Below, one piece after another: positions 11,291-28,827 of a stretch of DNA of 64,000 nt. Positions within the stretch are counted from its first letter, which is position 1. Every line of letters begins with the position of its first letter. The notes beneath the pieces were generated by a model. That model was not told the origin of the DNA, made no database searches, and saw only the letters and a program-made list of their open reading frames with translations. Where the stretch lies: contig BCKL01000043.1 of assembly GCA_001600635.1 (NCBI GenBank), positions 48,671 through 112,670 on the forward strand, written 5' to 3'. A program made the position numbers and the translations under genes. Source of the stretch: Leucosporidium creatinivorum. Its lineage: Eukaryota > Basidiomycota > Microbotryomycetes > Leucosporidiales > Leucosporidiaceae.

Positions 11291-14200
11291 ATGTCTGTCA
11301 CCCACTCGCGCTCCTCCTCAGTGGATCAGGACGGCGATTCGATCCTCACCGACTCTGAATCTGCCGTCCCTCTCGCCTCGACGTCTCTCATTGCCAACGC
11401 GTCGCCCGCCGAAGCTCTCCTCCAGCCCTCAGGCCCCATCTGCGCGTACGGCTCTCGACTAGCCTACACCTACTTCCCTACACCCGCACCTCGGGCAGAG
11501 GTGCTCAATCAGCTACAGCAAGAGGTCCACTTCTTCAGCGTCGACGACCAACTCGTCTACTTGAGCTTCTTTCAAGATTCGGGGCCGCTCAATGCCGCTT
11601 GCTTGTAGTGAGTTGGATGCTTGGGTCGCGTATGATATGGGCTAACGAGCTACACACCTACAACAGCCGGTTCTGCCTGCACGTCCACACGCTCTTGGAG
11701 GTCAGTTCATCCAACAAACGCGCTCACCTCGGCGTTTCCTCCTGCTCCGAGCCAGCGCTGACGCCTTACAATCGCTGTATCATATTACAACAGGACGCCG
11801 CCCTCAAATCCAAGCGCATCTTCCTGTACTCGTCCGACGAACCCGACAAGAAGGCCAATGCCGCTCTGTTGATGGCCTTGTATGCGGTGAGTTGGCTGAG
11901 TCCGACTGCAGGGGGGTTGTGTGGGGTGCAGGGGGTAGAGAAATGTGCTCGGGGGGCTAATGGCATCTCGTGCGAGGACGAGCGCCTCAGCTCATCAGTC
12001 GCGCTTGGCAGACTGGTTCGCTAGGGGCGAGCTGGTTGCTGGTGCTGTCGCGGGAGACGCAGGCGCTTGTTGGTCTTCGACTAGTCTCATGGCAGAGTCG
12101 CAGCTGCGATGGAGCGCGTCGGCTCGCCTGCTCTCGTCTCTTGCGAAGAGGCGGGGCTCTCGGGGTGCTCGACGTCGAAATTCTCGCAGGTTACATGTCC
12201 TTCGGAGGCGTGCTGATCCCTTTTGACCATCTACAGATGATCGTCATGCGCTGGGCCCCCGCCGACGTCCTCCACCCCATCGCCTGTCTCGAGCTCGTAC
12301 GTCTCCTTCTCTCGGCGCTTCTCCCTCCCACTAACCCTGTCCTCTCCTACAACCCAAAAGCAACCCTTCCGCGACGCCGGCTACGCCCGCGCCGACTTCC
12401 ACCTCTCGCTCCAATCCTGCATCTACGGCATTCACCGCGCCATCGCTCTGCACCTACTCGACCTGTCCACCTTCGACCTCGTAGCATACGAGACGTACGA
12501 AAAGGTCGAGAATGGCGATTGGAATTGGTTGACGCCGGGGTTTGTGGCGTTTGCCAGTCCCGTGGAGCCGAGTTATGTCGCCGCGATTAATGGGGGTGGA
12601 ACGGGACGGAGGCCCGAAGGGAGTAGGCCTAGATTGAGTAAGGCTTTCGAGAATGTGTTGCAGGAGTTTGAGAGTGGGGGAGTTAAGGTGGTCATTAGGT
12701 GAGTTTGGGTTGAGGCAGGGAGGGGAGAGGGATCGCCGAGCTGACTTTCGAACTTCACAGGCTCAACAAGAAGCTCTACGACGCTCAGCACTTTACCGAG
12801 AGGGGCATGGATCATATCGAGAGTGGGTCGCTGTCTCCTGCCTCTATACTCAGCTGCCTGGACACTGGAAGCTAACCTCTCCTCGACGACCAGTGTACTT
12901 CGACGACGGCACCAACCCACCAATGGAGATGACCCGAGAGTTTATCGACATCGCCGACAAGACCATCAGTGCAGGGGGTGAGTTCGAAAGCTCCTTCTCG
13001 CGTCCATCTCGGCGCTGACTCTCGTTCTCATTCGCTCTTCGCAGGAGCCGTCGCTGTTCACTGCAAGGCTGGACTCGGTCGAACGGGAACTCTGATCGGA
13101 GCGTACCTCATTTACAAGCATGGCTTCTCGGCGGACGAGGGTGCGTCTGAAGTTTCCGCTGAGCCTTCTCTCGGCGCACGCTGATCTCTCTCCTCCCCAA
13201 CTCCTCAACCCTCCTCACCATCCTCCCCGACTTTATCAAACCAACAGCCATCGGCTTTATGCGTCTCATGCGCCCCGGCTCCTGCGTCGGCCCGCAACAG
13301 CACTACCTCTACGAGAACCAAATGACCTGGGTCCGCTGGGCGGCGATAGACGCCGTCAAAGCTGAGCAACGGCTGTTGTCCCTCACTTCTGCCTCCTCCT
13401 CGTCCACTTCGGCTCGAGACGCCCAACGACTCGCTACAACTACGCCTCCCCTCCAGACTCCCAAGGCGGCGCCGAAGAGACCGATCACTCCGCCTAATGA
13501 GGAGATGTTGGCGAGGAGTCGACAAGGAACGCCCGGCGCGTCGGTCGTGCCCAGGACGCCGGGGAGGAGCGTAGCGGTCCCCGGTCAGCCGAGGAAGACG
13601 CCGGGGAAGAGCAAGCATTCGGTTGCTAGTCCTGAGGTCCAACATGCCGATGTTGCCGAGGAGGAGGAAGAGGTGGAGGGAGAAGAGGGAGTGACGTTGA
13701 AGGACGAGTTGATGCTCGTTGCTGCTGCCGAGGAGAATGAGCAGGAGGAGGGGGAGCATTTGCCTTCGCACTCTTCTCCCGCGAGGCCGCCGCCGCCACC
13801 TCAGCCGCGCCTCGTCCCTCCCCCTCCTTCTTCGACGACAACCAAACGCGCACCCACCCCTACCTCCACTCGACCCACCCGCATCGCCCGAGCTGCCCCT
13901 CCAACCCGCCAACGTCCCCTCTCCGCCATCGCCGACAATCGGATCGTCGACCGCCTCGGCTTGCACACGGATCGGACCCTCCCTCCGGGGACTTCGGCTC
14001 CTTCGTCCTCCTCTTCTACCGTAGCTTCCACCCGCGCTTCCACTCGCGCAGCCCCAACTCGCTCAAAGGCAGTCAAAGACCTCGGCACGCTGTTCGAATC
14101 CACCCCTACCGACGCTATGGACACCTCTACGACCGGCCCAGTAGGAGGAGGAGGGAGGGCCTACAACCTCCGTGGTGGTCGTTCTTCCCCTCCCACGACC

Positions 14201-14512
14201 CAAGGCCTCGCTCCAGCAGCACAACTCCAGCCGCCCGCTTCGCCGAGCAAGTTGCCTCAACGAGTGCCGGCCAAGAGGAGGGGCGCGACGAAGGAGAGGG
14301 AGGTCCCCCAGCGTGCGCCGATGACGTTCGGCGCCGGTGGGGGGAGGAGGGAGAGGAGCATCACTTCGAATGGTGGTCGGGCAGGAGCAGCGGCAGGGGG
14401 AGGAGGAGGAGGGCTTGGGGAGGTGGAGAAGAGTATCAAGGCCGTGGGGCTTATGAGTCGGAATGTGAGGAGGAGGAGTAGTTTGGGCAGTGAGGATTTC
14501 GTGCAGGGTTGA
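11291..14512 (+). CDS. CDC14: Dual-specificity protein phosphatase Cdc14
   Basis: Nine exons: 11291-11607, 11667-11700, 11794-11886, 12237-12296, 12361-12698, 12761-12822, 12894-12977, 13045-13140 and 13248-14512, giving 782 aa. The N-terminal Cdc14 domain starts near residue 50 (YFPTPAPRAE) and includes RFCLHVHTLLE and the YFDDGTNPP loop. The catalytic P-loop HCKAGLGRTGT has Cys336 and Arg342. MRLMRPGSCVGPQQHYLYENQ follows, as in the family. The enzyme removes phosphate from CDK Ser-Pro sites and acts in mitotic exit, cytokinesis and rDNA segregation. The C-terminal 320 residues are low-complexity, Ser/Pro/Arg-rich and have several basic stretches that could hold nuclear localisation or CDK sites. 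Intron 3 (11887-12236) is 350 nt against 50-100 nt for the others; its bounds come from the ALYA/MIVMRWAP junction, which fits the family. Confidence 0.95.
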
Positions 14513-14952
14513 GGGGAGGGGTTGGATGAGGAGAGGAGGGGAGGGAGGGAGGGAGGGCGCCGAGGCTTAGGATGGTGCTTGGAGGAGCGGGAAGGGTGGG
14601 AGGAGGCACTGTTGGATCTTAGGTCATTCGGAATTGCGTTCTTGGTTTTACTTTGCTTGTTTTCTCTCTCTCCCCCCCCCCCCCTCTCCCTCCCTCCCCA
14701 TTGGCGACCAGCTCGGCTCGGCTCGGCGCTCCCCCTCTCCCTTCCCCCCCTCCTTCGGTTCCTACTGTACACTACCCATCTTCGCTCTTTCTTTTTGCTC
14801 TCTTAGCTCCTCTTACATTTCTGTGTGGTGGAAACCTACCTCATTCTATTCACATCTCGCGGCCATCCCTTCTCAGCGAATTGTCCCTTCTCCCTCCTCC
14901 GACTCAGCGCTCAGCAGCTCTCCCTCCCCCTCGTCTGTCGAATCGCTCGCAA
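14513..14952. promoter_or_regulatory. CT-rich 5' flank of EMC6
   Basis: This 440-nt spacer is strongly pyrimidine-rich on the plus strand from about 14660 to 14940 and includes an uninterrupted run of 13 C at 14672-14684. Pyrimidine tracts just upstream of the start are common in fungal housekeeping promoters. No TATA box was seen. The regulatory role is inferred from position only. Confidence 0.4.
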
Positions 14953-15702
14953 ATGGCCAACCCACTCCCCCCGCCCGACGCCCAATCCTCCTACGTGCCG
15001 AACGTGCAGAAGAATGCACAGAGTTTGTATTATGTTAAATCGAGTGAGTTCTTTGGGGTACAGCAGCAAGGGATGGGGGGAGGGGAGGAGCGCGTCGTCG
15101 TTGTCGTTCGCCGTTCTCGAGCGGCTGGAGAGCTGGGAAGGCCGCTGAGAGGCGGGGGGAAGCAGGAGGGGCTCGACAAGCCTCCTGAGAGCAGTCTGTA
15201 GTCCTCCAGAGCGCCACTAACCCGCTCTTCAACCCCAGCAACCGCCTCCCTCGCAGGCTCTCTCGCCGGTCTGCTAGGTCTCACCAGTCTCCTGGGCTTC
15301 GCATTCTACCTCCTCACCTCCCTCCTCATTGGCCTTCTCTTCTCCTCCACCAAAGCACGGGGTCAACCGAAAGAGTATTATGTCGGGGGGTGGTGGGAGA
15401 CGTTGGTTGGAGGGGATGTACTGGCGAATGGGGCGCCGTTTGTGCTGTTTTGGACGCGTGAGTCTGTGTGGTCGAGGTGTGCCCGAGGAGGGTTGGCGCG
15501 GTGCGGTGCAGAAAGCGAGCGAGGAGCGAGCGAGGAGCGAGCGCTCCGCTGACCCTCCCCTTCCCTCCTTCGGCTTCCTCCGAACGCGTTCGCTCGTCTC
15601 GTACTGCAGTGTTCTACGCACTAGTGCACAGTGCGCTCTTATCTTCTTCTCTGCGCTGCCGCCCGAGCTGACCCTCTTCGCCGTTTCGCAGTTTACGACT
15701 AA
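14953..15702 (+). CDS. EMC6: ER membrane protein complex subunit 6
   Basis: Four exons: 14953-15043, 15239-15457, 15610-15630 and 15692-15702, giving 113 aa, the usual EMC6 size. The sequence shows an N-terminal cytosolic stretch (VQKNAQSLYYVKS), then SLAGSLAGLLGLTSLLGFAF and a second hydrophobic helix, then the C-terminal helix APFVLFWTLFYALVH ending in IYD. EMC6 is a core membrane subunit of the complex that inserts transmembrane helices and tail-anchored proteins in the ER. The last two exons are only 21 and 11 nt. Reading straight through the last intron would instead give a serine/arginine tail with no family match, so the spliced VHIYD end is preferred because family members end in VHVY. 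The convergent neighbour is the ISU1 homologue, 139 nt away. Confidence 0.92.
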
Positions 15703-15841
15703 GCCCCTTCGGCTCAACCTCTCTCGGCTCTCCCTCTCTTTCTCCCTCCCTCAGCAGTAGAAGTAAAACTATGTACCAAATCGAGCTCATTCCAATATTG
15801 TATCGTATCGCATCATCATCCTCCCCGTCCGGCAAGCCAAG

Positions 15842-17124
15842 CTAGTTGACAACAGCCTGCGCCGTCGTCTCGCCCGTCTTCTCACTCATCGTCACGTCGA
15901 TGTGACCGGCCCCAGTCTTGGAAGAAAGACGCTTCTTCTTGTAGTCGTTGATCGCCGCTTTGATGGCGTCTTCGGCGAGCACTGCGAGGGGAGCGCCGGC
16001 GACCCGAGTTGAGTTGGTAGAGAGCGGGAGGGGAGGGAGCGCCGAGGGGGAGAGGGAGCGAGGGAGGGTGGGATAGAGAGGGAGATGGTTAGCGAGGACA
16101 GCAGGGAGCGAAGAGAGATGGACATGACATACTAGAGCAATGCAGCTTGACCGGAGGCAAGCACAACTCCTTTGCAATCTCGGTGTTCTTGATCGCGCCG
16201 GCCTGCTCGAGCGTCATGCCTAGGACGCGCTCGGTCCTGTATAACAATAACGCCAGCAACTCATTAGCTTTTGTTTCGAGAGGGAGAGAGGGAAGGGAAG
16301 GCAAACGAACATGTAGGAAGAGGAAGCAATGGCGGAACCACAGCCAAAGGTCTTGAATTTGACGTCCGAGATGATGCCGTCCTCGCCGACTTTGATTTGG
16401 AGCTTCATGACTGTGTACCCATCACCCATGTTTGCCTAGTCAGCTGCCGTTCTCTTACATCCTGAGCTCGCCGCCAGCCAAAGGGAGCGGGGACAAGTGC
16501 GTTCGACCGGCGGGCCAAAGTTGTAGCGAGTGAAGGACAGAGGGAACGCACCATCGCCGCAAGCAGGAGCGCCGACGAGTCCGGAGCCAACGTGCTGGTC
16601 ATTCTTGTCGAGGGAGCCGACCTGTTGGACGGGTAAATGGAGAACGAGGAGAGGGTCGGTCAGCATGAGTTGAGCGCTAAATCGGCGAGGGGCAGAGATT
16701 GGCGAGGGGAGGGTGTAGGGAGGTAGATGAGGATGTTATGCAGCTGCTTTACTGCAGAGCAGAGCAGAGCTGCAGGCCCTATCGACGAGCGAGCCCAGCG
16801 CCCATCGGCCTCATCTCATCTCTGCGCCACACCTCGCCCCATCTCTGCTCCCTTTTCTACTGTCCTACATCCCCTCCCTCGTACTAGTAGCAAGAGAGAG
16901 CACAACTCACATTCCTCGGCCTCTCATAATGGTCAATCACCTGTTCAATCACCTCTTGCCTGTTAGTCCCGCCTCAAGCTCCAGCTCGAGAGATGAGAGT
17001 TGGGACGCACCTTCTCGTGATACATCCTACTAGCGACCATCGGCCTTGCTACAGCTGGCAGAGCGACGGCTGTAGGGCGAACGGAGGAGGAGACCAGGCG
17101 GGCGGTGGAGCGGAGGGCGAACAT
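15842..17124 (-). CDS. ISU1: Mitochondrial iron-sulfur cluster scaffold Isu1/ISCU
   Basis: Six exons: 17011-17124, 16911-16952, 16552-16621, 16311-16410, 16133-16236 and 15842-15981, giving 189 aa. Residues 1-35 form an Arg/Ser/Ala-rich mitochondrial presequence ending near SRMYHEK. The mature part carries DHYERPRNVGSLDKN, the cluster ligands in GAPACGD, TFGCGSAIASSS and LHCSMLAEDA, and the LPPVK motif recognised by the Hsp70 chaperone. The protein is the assembly platform for 2Fe-2S clusters with the Nfs1-Isd11 desulfurase, frataxin and ferredoxin in the matrix. The C-terminus has an extra 20-odd residue tail, after the INDYKKKR helix, that is not typical. The exon 4/5 junction splits the Met codon of SSSYMTER. 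Confidence 0.96.
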
Positions 17125-20100
17125 GGTTCTGTATCAAAGTGAGGGTGAGGGGGGAAGGGAGAGAGCGAAGGAGAGAGCGAGGGGGGATGAAGTCAGAATG
17201 CCCCTGTCTTCGGACTTGGGACGATCAAGTACAGAGTTTTGAGTGGTGATGCTGTGTAGACCGCTATGCGGATTTGCAGGTCGACTACAGAATCCAACGA
17301 GTGGCGCCCTCGCTGCGAAAGGCGAAGGGCGGCTCGTCCAGCAACTCGTGGCGAATGGGGGCTTCGCTGACCTGGTGCAGCTTCATCACTTGCTATCAAG
17401 GCTACAGAAGATTACCGGCTGCTCCTGCGACCCTTCATTCACCGGCTTTCGCTGTCTCTCAAGCTCGCCGAGCATTTCGCAGTCTTTCGCCGAGCTCCAA
17501 GTCGTCGTCTGGCCCCCTTTCTTGATCAATATACATGGCAAATCACGTGAGACGAAGCGTGCGCTGCAGATCATCTCCACTCAGAGTGAGAGAGCGCCTC
17601 TCAGCGCCCTATCATCGCCGAGCGAGCCAGTTCGAGCGAGCTATTCGAGGCTGCTGGAGGGTGATCTGATCTGATCTCAATCAGGCTGTAGCTGAGCAGC
17701 ATCGACCTCGTCTGTCTATCCGAGCGGACTGAACGCTCTGCAGAGCGCTCAACACAGTCAGAAGCGAAGTAAGCGAGTGAGGGCTCAGCGCCTAGCTCGT
17801 TCGCCCTAGCTCTGCACAAGCTCTGACAGTTCTGTGAGCTTGCAGCTAACGAAATCAAGAAGAAGGGTGCGGGTTCGTCCAACAACACGCTGCTTCCCAC
17901 CTGCTCTCAGCAGGCGAGCCAAGCAGAGAAACTCGGCGCCGAGCTCCTCCTGCTGGCGTGGCACTGGACCGACCAGCTGGTTCCTGCCGATGACACCCAT
18001 GCAAGAGTCCACCGAGACTTGCCCCATACTGCAGTAGACATGCCGGTAGTGCTGTCCCTCTGCTGCAAGATGAGCGGTCGACGGAAGCCCTCGCTGTCCG
18101 CCAATAGTGAAGCAGCGCACGCTTGTTATCTGCAGTCATTCATGTCCTACACTTGGCTGAAAAGGCAAGCCAAGATTGTCAGCGGTCTGTCCTCTGGTGC
18201 AGCAGCACAAGGGAGCAAAGCCGGAGAGCCTGCCTTACCCCTTCCTGCGATCGCCGAGCTGTGATCACAGCAAGGCCGTGGGTTCCCACCTGCACGCCCA
18301 GCTCGGCGCATAGACTTCAAGATGCCCATGCACTGCGCCAACATCCCTGCTTGCCTCCTCTCAGCGAAGCAAGCAAGCAGAGAAAGCGCCAAGACGAGCT
18401 CTCTTGCTGCTTGCGGAAGGCGCTCATCGGCACCAGCTCATGCCTCGGACGAAGACTTACCTCTCTTCGCAGCTCATCGGAGTGGACGAGCAAGGCTCTA
18501 GCTTGCCCCTCTGCTCCGAAATGATGAGAGAAAGCTGCCCTCGGCGCTAGGTGCTCTGGCGGCGCTGACTGNTGACGTGGCTGTAGCAAGTCTTGTGNTG
18601 TCAGAGNGAATCAAGCTANAACANCGCTTACCAGCTTCTTCCCTCATGCACCTGCAACAGAGAGGAACGCTGGAGAAACGACCCGCTCCCCCTCTGAGTC
18701 TGCGAGCCTGCGCCGAGCGCCGAGCCCAGCGGTGCGGAGAGAGCGAAAGCTCGCTACAGGAGCCTTACTGCGCCAAAAATCAGCTCAAACCCTGCTCTTG
18801 TTAGCTCTGAAGCGTAGTCAGGCTACACTGACTTCGACTGCAAGAGCAACAGCTGCTCGTCGGCGCCGAGGTGAGGCGGGAGAAAAGCATAACCACCGTT
18901 TCCACGGCCAGAGGCCTTTTATCACCCAGCCATTTTTCCTGTTCGACTACTCGGGAGGCCAGCAGCTCAAGGGCGGTGAGCTCCCACGCCCTGCCCTCCC
19001 TTCCTGGCGAAGAGCGAGCAGCGGCGGATGGGCGAGGCCGACGGCATGACTGCTACTCAGCAGGCTCACCAAAACTAGCTAGCCGATGCTAGTAGCTCAC
19101 GTAGGACCACACCCAACCTCGAATATGTGGCAAGCTCGCCGCCATGGGCGAGCCGGCGCAGGGAGTGAGTCAGCCGTGGGTCTCAATCTCACGTGGCGAG
19201 CTGTGGGTCCACCTTGTGCTCTGACAAGCGACGAAGAGGCTCAGGAGTGAAGTTGGAAGGCTGTCGAGCAGTAGGCCGACCCACAATCTGGACAGCAACC
19301 AACGAACGAGCCGCCCACCGAGCAGCCCCTTCGCCGAGATCGCTCGGTGCTCGTGGTGAGGCTGTGCTCAGAGGTGCGGGCAGACGCCCGTGGTAGGTAG
19401 AGCTCGATTTGTCAAATGTGGCGTTTCAGCTACACTTTGTATCGACCGAGGTCTCTTGCACTGAGCAAGAAAAGTGCCCAGCCGAAAGCCGGCGGCTGGT
19501 TCTCCACGCACCGGAAGCATCGGTCATTTCTGGTGTGTGCTGGTGGTTGGTGGAAGCTGCTTTGGGCTCGACGCGCAGCCAAGAAGCTCACTTGAGCACC
19601 CTCTGTAGAGCACTTAGCGAGCGAGTGGGAGCGCCGAGCCTCAGCAGACGCGTGGCTGCACAAGGGACCAATCAGCACTGCTGCAGCTGTAAGACATCGC
19701 CGTTCAAGACACAACCCCTAGGTGCCGCTCCTCAAGAGCAACGCCCAGCATGCTGTCCTGTGAGAGCACCTGCCTTCTTTTGGCTTTGCGCCGAGCTGCC
19801 ATCGAATCCAGCAGAGCTTGCGCTGGGAGATCCGAGCAGCCAGGAGACGGGCATAGCAGCCTGATGAGTCACTGTGATCCTGATGTGGCAGGAACTCCTT
19901 CGAGTCGCCTTTCAACAGCTTGTTCCAGCCGCCGAGAAGACGACAAGAGCGAGCGGCCCTCACTCCCATTAGGACAGACTGTCACCTAGACTAGACTGCC
20001 ACATAGACTGGATTGAACCTCTTGGAACATCAGTAGTCCGGCCAGCTATAGCTCAACACCACTCGCTCAACACCCTCGACGAGCCGCGAATGAGCAAGGC

Positions 20101-21335
20101 CGAGCCGAAGCGCCGCCGTTGCTGCCTCTGCTCGCGACCAGCAGGTGTACCAGCTGCCACGGAAATTTACTGCTGAACAGACAACCTCATTCCTCAGCAC
20201 CGCATGCCCACCGCGTCGATCGCCAGCGAGACAGCAGGCGAAGCGCGAGAGAGAGTTCGGCGAGCGGCGCTGCTGAGAGCAAGCGATCGGATGCGAGGGA
20301 GGACATGAGAAGACATACGGAGAGGATGGAACAATCTTCGAGTACTCCTCGCTTCGCGCAGCGACACCGAGGCTGCATCAAAGCCACAGAATCGGGCCCC
20401 TCGCCCTTCCTCTGCTCAAGTCGAGCTCGCGCTTGTAGCTGCTCGGGTTGGCTATCTGCAGGAGCACTTGGGCAGCAACGTGCACAGGGCTAGCTAAGAG
20501 ACCCACTCGAGCCCCTCCGCCCAGTTCTGTAGCCCTCCGCCGAGCGCCCTCTACCCTCGCTCGTCCCAACTCGTCTTTCATCTCCAGCCCTCACAGTGAG
20601 CGCTCACCTGCATCTGCAGCTGTCGCAGCGTACCTACTTCACCAACATCCTGACACCACTGGAGCGCACCCGATCGAGAGAGAGAAGAAGTAGTGAGACC
20701 AAGAGCAGCGAGTGGTCGAAGGAAGAGAGGCGAGCGACAATGGACGGGAGGATGTGAGGGGTCAGGCTGAGCTGTTCACGCATGTGGGGCTCCCAGAGTC
20801 AACAAAAGCAAGCTGGGAAGATCCCTGTAGCTGAACACTCAGTGAGAGGGGATGCTACAGCAGCGAAAGGAAGGCCAAGCTGAGCCGAACCGGTCTGCCT
20901 GCTCGGCAACCCTCACCAGAGACGGCACATGACTGGAGCTTCGAGTCTCAAGATTGTTCGAGATGAAAGCTCTCTTGATGGATGTATCAGTGGTGTCCAC
21001 CCTTCCAGTCGATCCAGCTGACGCTCTCAACACCGACTCATCGCCGAGATTCGAGGACGAGGTTGGAGAGAGATGCGTGAGGCTCGAAGGCCAGTCTCGT
21101 TACGCAGACGTGAGCAGGCAAAAACCGAATGAGCAAGCTGTATCATCTGAGCCGGCTTGAAAGTGACAGGAAGGACGAGACGGCCCCATGGCCAGCTGCT
21201 CACCGCCGAGCTACAACCACCACCTCCCTCAGTGGCTCAATAAAAAGTGTACGACTCCAAGTGACCTGCAGAGCGAGCTGTACCCTAGCAAGAAGCTTCA
21301 GGCCCTGTTCTGCAGGACACACCAGCCGTGAAAAG
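17125..21335. other. Gene-poor spacer with repeat copy B
   Basis: No protein-coding gene was recognised in 4.2 kb. Numerous open frames of 60-150 codons occur on both strands but show no conserved domain, no codon pattern like the neighbouring genes and no consistent exon structure. The part from about 17800 onward is repeat copy B. The 17.1-17.8 kb part holds the ISU1 upstream region. Confidence 0.6.
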
Positions 21336-21338
21336 AGC

Positions 21339-21343
21339 AAAAA
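21339..21343 (-). terminator. Pol III terminator, tRNA-Asp copy B
   Basis: A run of five T on the minus strand lies 6 nt after the tRNA end. The same run is present after the other tRNA-Asp copy. Confidence 0.7.
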
Positions 21344-21349
21344 GAGATG

Positions 21350-21421
21350 CTTCCCGTCCGGGAATTGAACCCGGGTCACACGCGTGACAGGCGTGTATAC
21401 TGACCACTATACGAACGAGAA
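21350..21421 (-). tRNA. tRNA-Asp (anticodon GTC)
   Basis: This 72-nt cloverleaf has a 7-bp acceptor stem with one T-G pair, a D arm with GTAT/ATAC pairing, an anticodon loop CTGTCAC giving GTC between CACGC and GCGTG, a T arm CCGGG-TTCAATT-CCCGG (B box) and discriminator G as expected for Asp. There is no intron. It differs from the copy at 42241 by one base in the D loop. It lies at the start of repeat copy B and reads toward it. Confidence 0.95.
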
Positions 21422-22028
21422 GAAGAACAGCTTCTTTTTTATTTTCATAGGTCCAAAGTGCTATATATAGCCTCTGTATTAAAGAGGACCAGCGCGATTT
21501 TGCTGCCCCGAGAGAGCGCCGAGCTGCTGAGGGTGAGTTGCGAGGGATGGCAGATGTGAGAGAGACGAGTGCATTGGGCTGATCATGCCCAGTAATACTA
21601 CTGACAACGAGAGCCTGCACCTCATCGGCTTAGCCCGCACCAACCTCTGCCCGACTTCGAGAGCCATCGCCGAGCAGCTGGCAATGGGCTTGACAAGGCG
21701 CTGGGCTTGGCGCGGCGGAGGACAGCTCGAATTGTCAAGATTGTAGGATTACACTGCCTCTTTGAAGCTACGAACCCACCGCTCTAGCCTCGCGGAAGCC
21801 ACTTCGGCGATAGGGGCCGGAGTCGATTCTGCACCGAAGCAGCTTTTTCGAGTTCGCCAGAAACCGTCCCAGATGGCACTACATCCTTACAGCAGCCTGT
21901 CTTAGCCCACATCCGACTGTGTGGATTCACCGCGTGGTCCGAAGTGGGATTCGACTGACTCGAGGAGGTGAGCCTTTGCTCTCCTTCCTGCCACATCTCT
22001 TCGTCTCGCTCAGCAGTACCGACTCGTT
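21422..22028. other. Upstream region of tRNA-Asp and ABC transporter gene
   Basis: This 607-nt spacer separates the divergent tRNA-Asp and ABC transporter genes. Apart from the AT-rich tRNA upstream patch, no feature was recognised. Confidence 0.5.
21461..21470 (-). promoter_or_regulatory. TATA-like element upstream of tRNA-Asp copy B
   Basis: The palindromic CTATATATAG lies 40 nt upstream of the minus-strand tRNA in an AT-rich patch that stands out from the GC-rich surroundings. Upstream TATA elements assist some fungal Pol III genes. The equivalent place in copy C has 'gaatagcac' instead, while the shared 'aaaaaagaag' word closer to the tRNA is kept. Confidence 0.5.
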
Positions 22029-28440
<6,412 letters not shown>

Positions 28441-28827
28441 TGGAGCAGAAACGAGATAGATCTACTCGAGCCCGTAACGATGCTTTTTATCACTTGTAGC
28501 TCGCTCGACTTGAGAGATGGCTCCGCCGCGAGCTTCTCGCTTCTCGAGTCTCGATACAGCTTGCGAGGGACTCAAGGCGTCCTCGACGAGTGCTGGTCGT
28601 TCGTAAAGGGAGCCACACCACGACACTATGCCACGTCCGCATCGCCGCCGACGAGGAGTGTCCAGCTCGGCTCCGTTCGGTCGCTTATCTCACTTCCTCT
28701 GCTCGGCGAAGGTTTTAAACAAAGCGAGGTAGATCTGGATTCAAGCAAGGAGGATCCCTATTCTCTTTTCTACACAAAACAGACATATCGGCCGACACCT
28801 CTCCGGCGCTATCCAACGGCGAAACGC
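28441..28827. other. Convergent spacer ABC transporter / DDT-like gene
   Basis: This 387-nt interval between convergent genes should contain both 3' untranslated regions. No further feature was recognised. Confidence 0.5.

Larger units (their letters stand above)
17800..21421 (-). repeat. Dispersed repeat copy B (inverted partner of copy C)
   Basis: Read on the minus strand, this block is colinear with 42241-45420. It begins with the tRNA-Asp gene. A segment at about 18228-18590 appears practically identical to 44994-45356 inverted. The 18640-19140 part matches 44410-44950 with a few indels. Ambiguous bases sit at 18572, 18598, 18607, 18619 and 18624, next to the most conserved stretch. No enzyme of a mobile element is encoded in any frame I checked. 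The far boundary, near 17800, is approximate. Confidence 0.75.

Noticed and set aside
13205-13966. 253-codon minus-strand open frame
   Set aside because: Antisense to the CDC14 catalytic and tail exons, with no recognisable domain.
15631-15671. Alternative EMC6 end reading through the last intron
   Set aside because: The read-through tail is unlike any EMC6 C-terminus, while splicing to 15692 restores the expected VHIYD end.
18147-18589. Open frames conserved between repeat copies B and C
   Set aside because: The same peptides occur at 44995-45389 only because the DNA is a recent duplicate; they are open in several frames and resemble no protein.
17800-21421. Possible LTR retrotransposon or DNA transposon coding region
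   Set aside because: I looked for reverse transcriptase, integrase, RNase H and transposase motifs in all frames of the repeat blocks and saw none; terminal repeats were also not evident.
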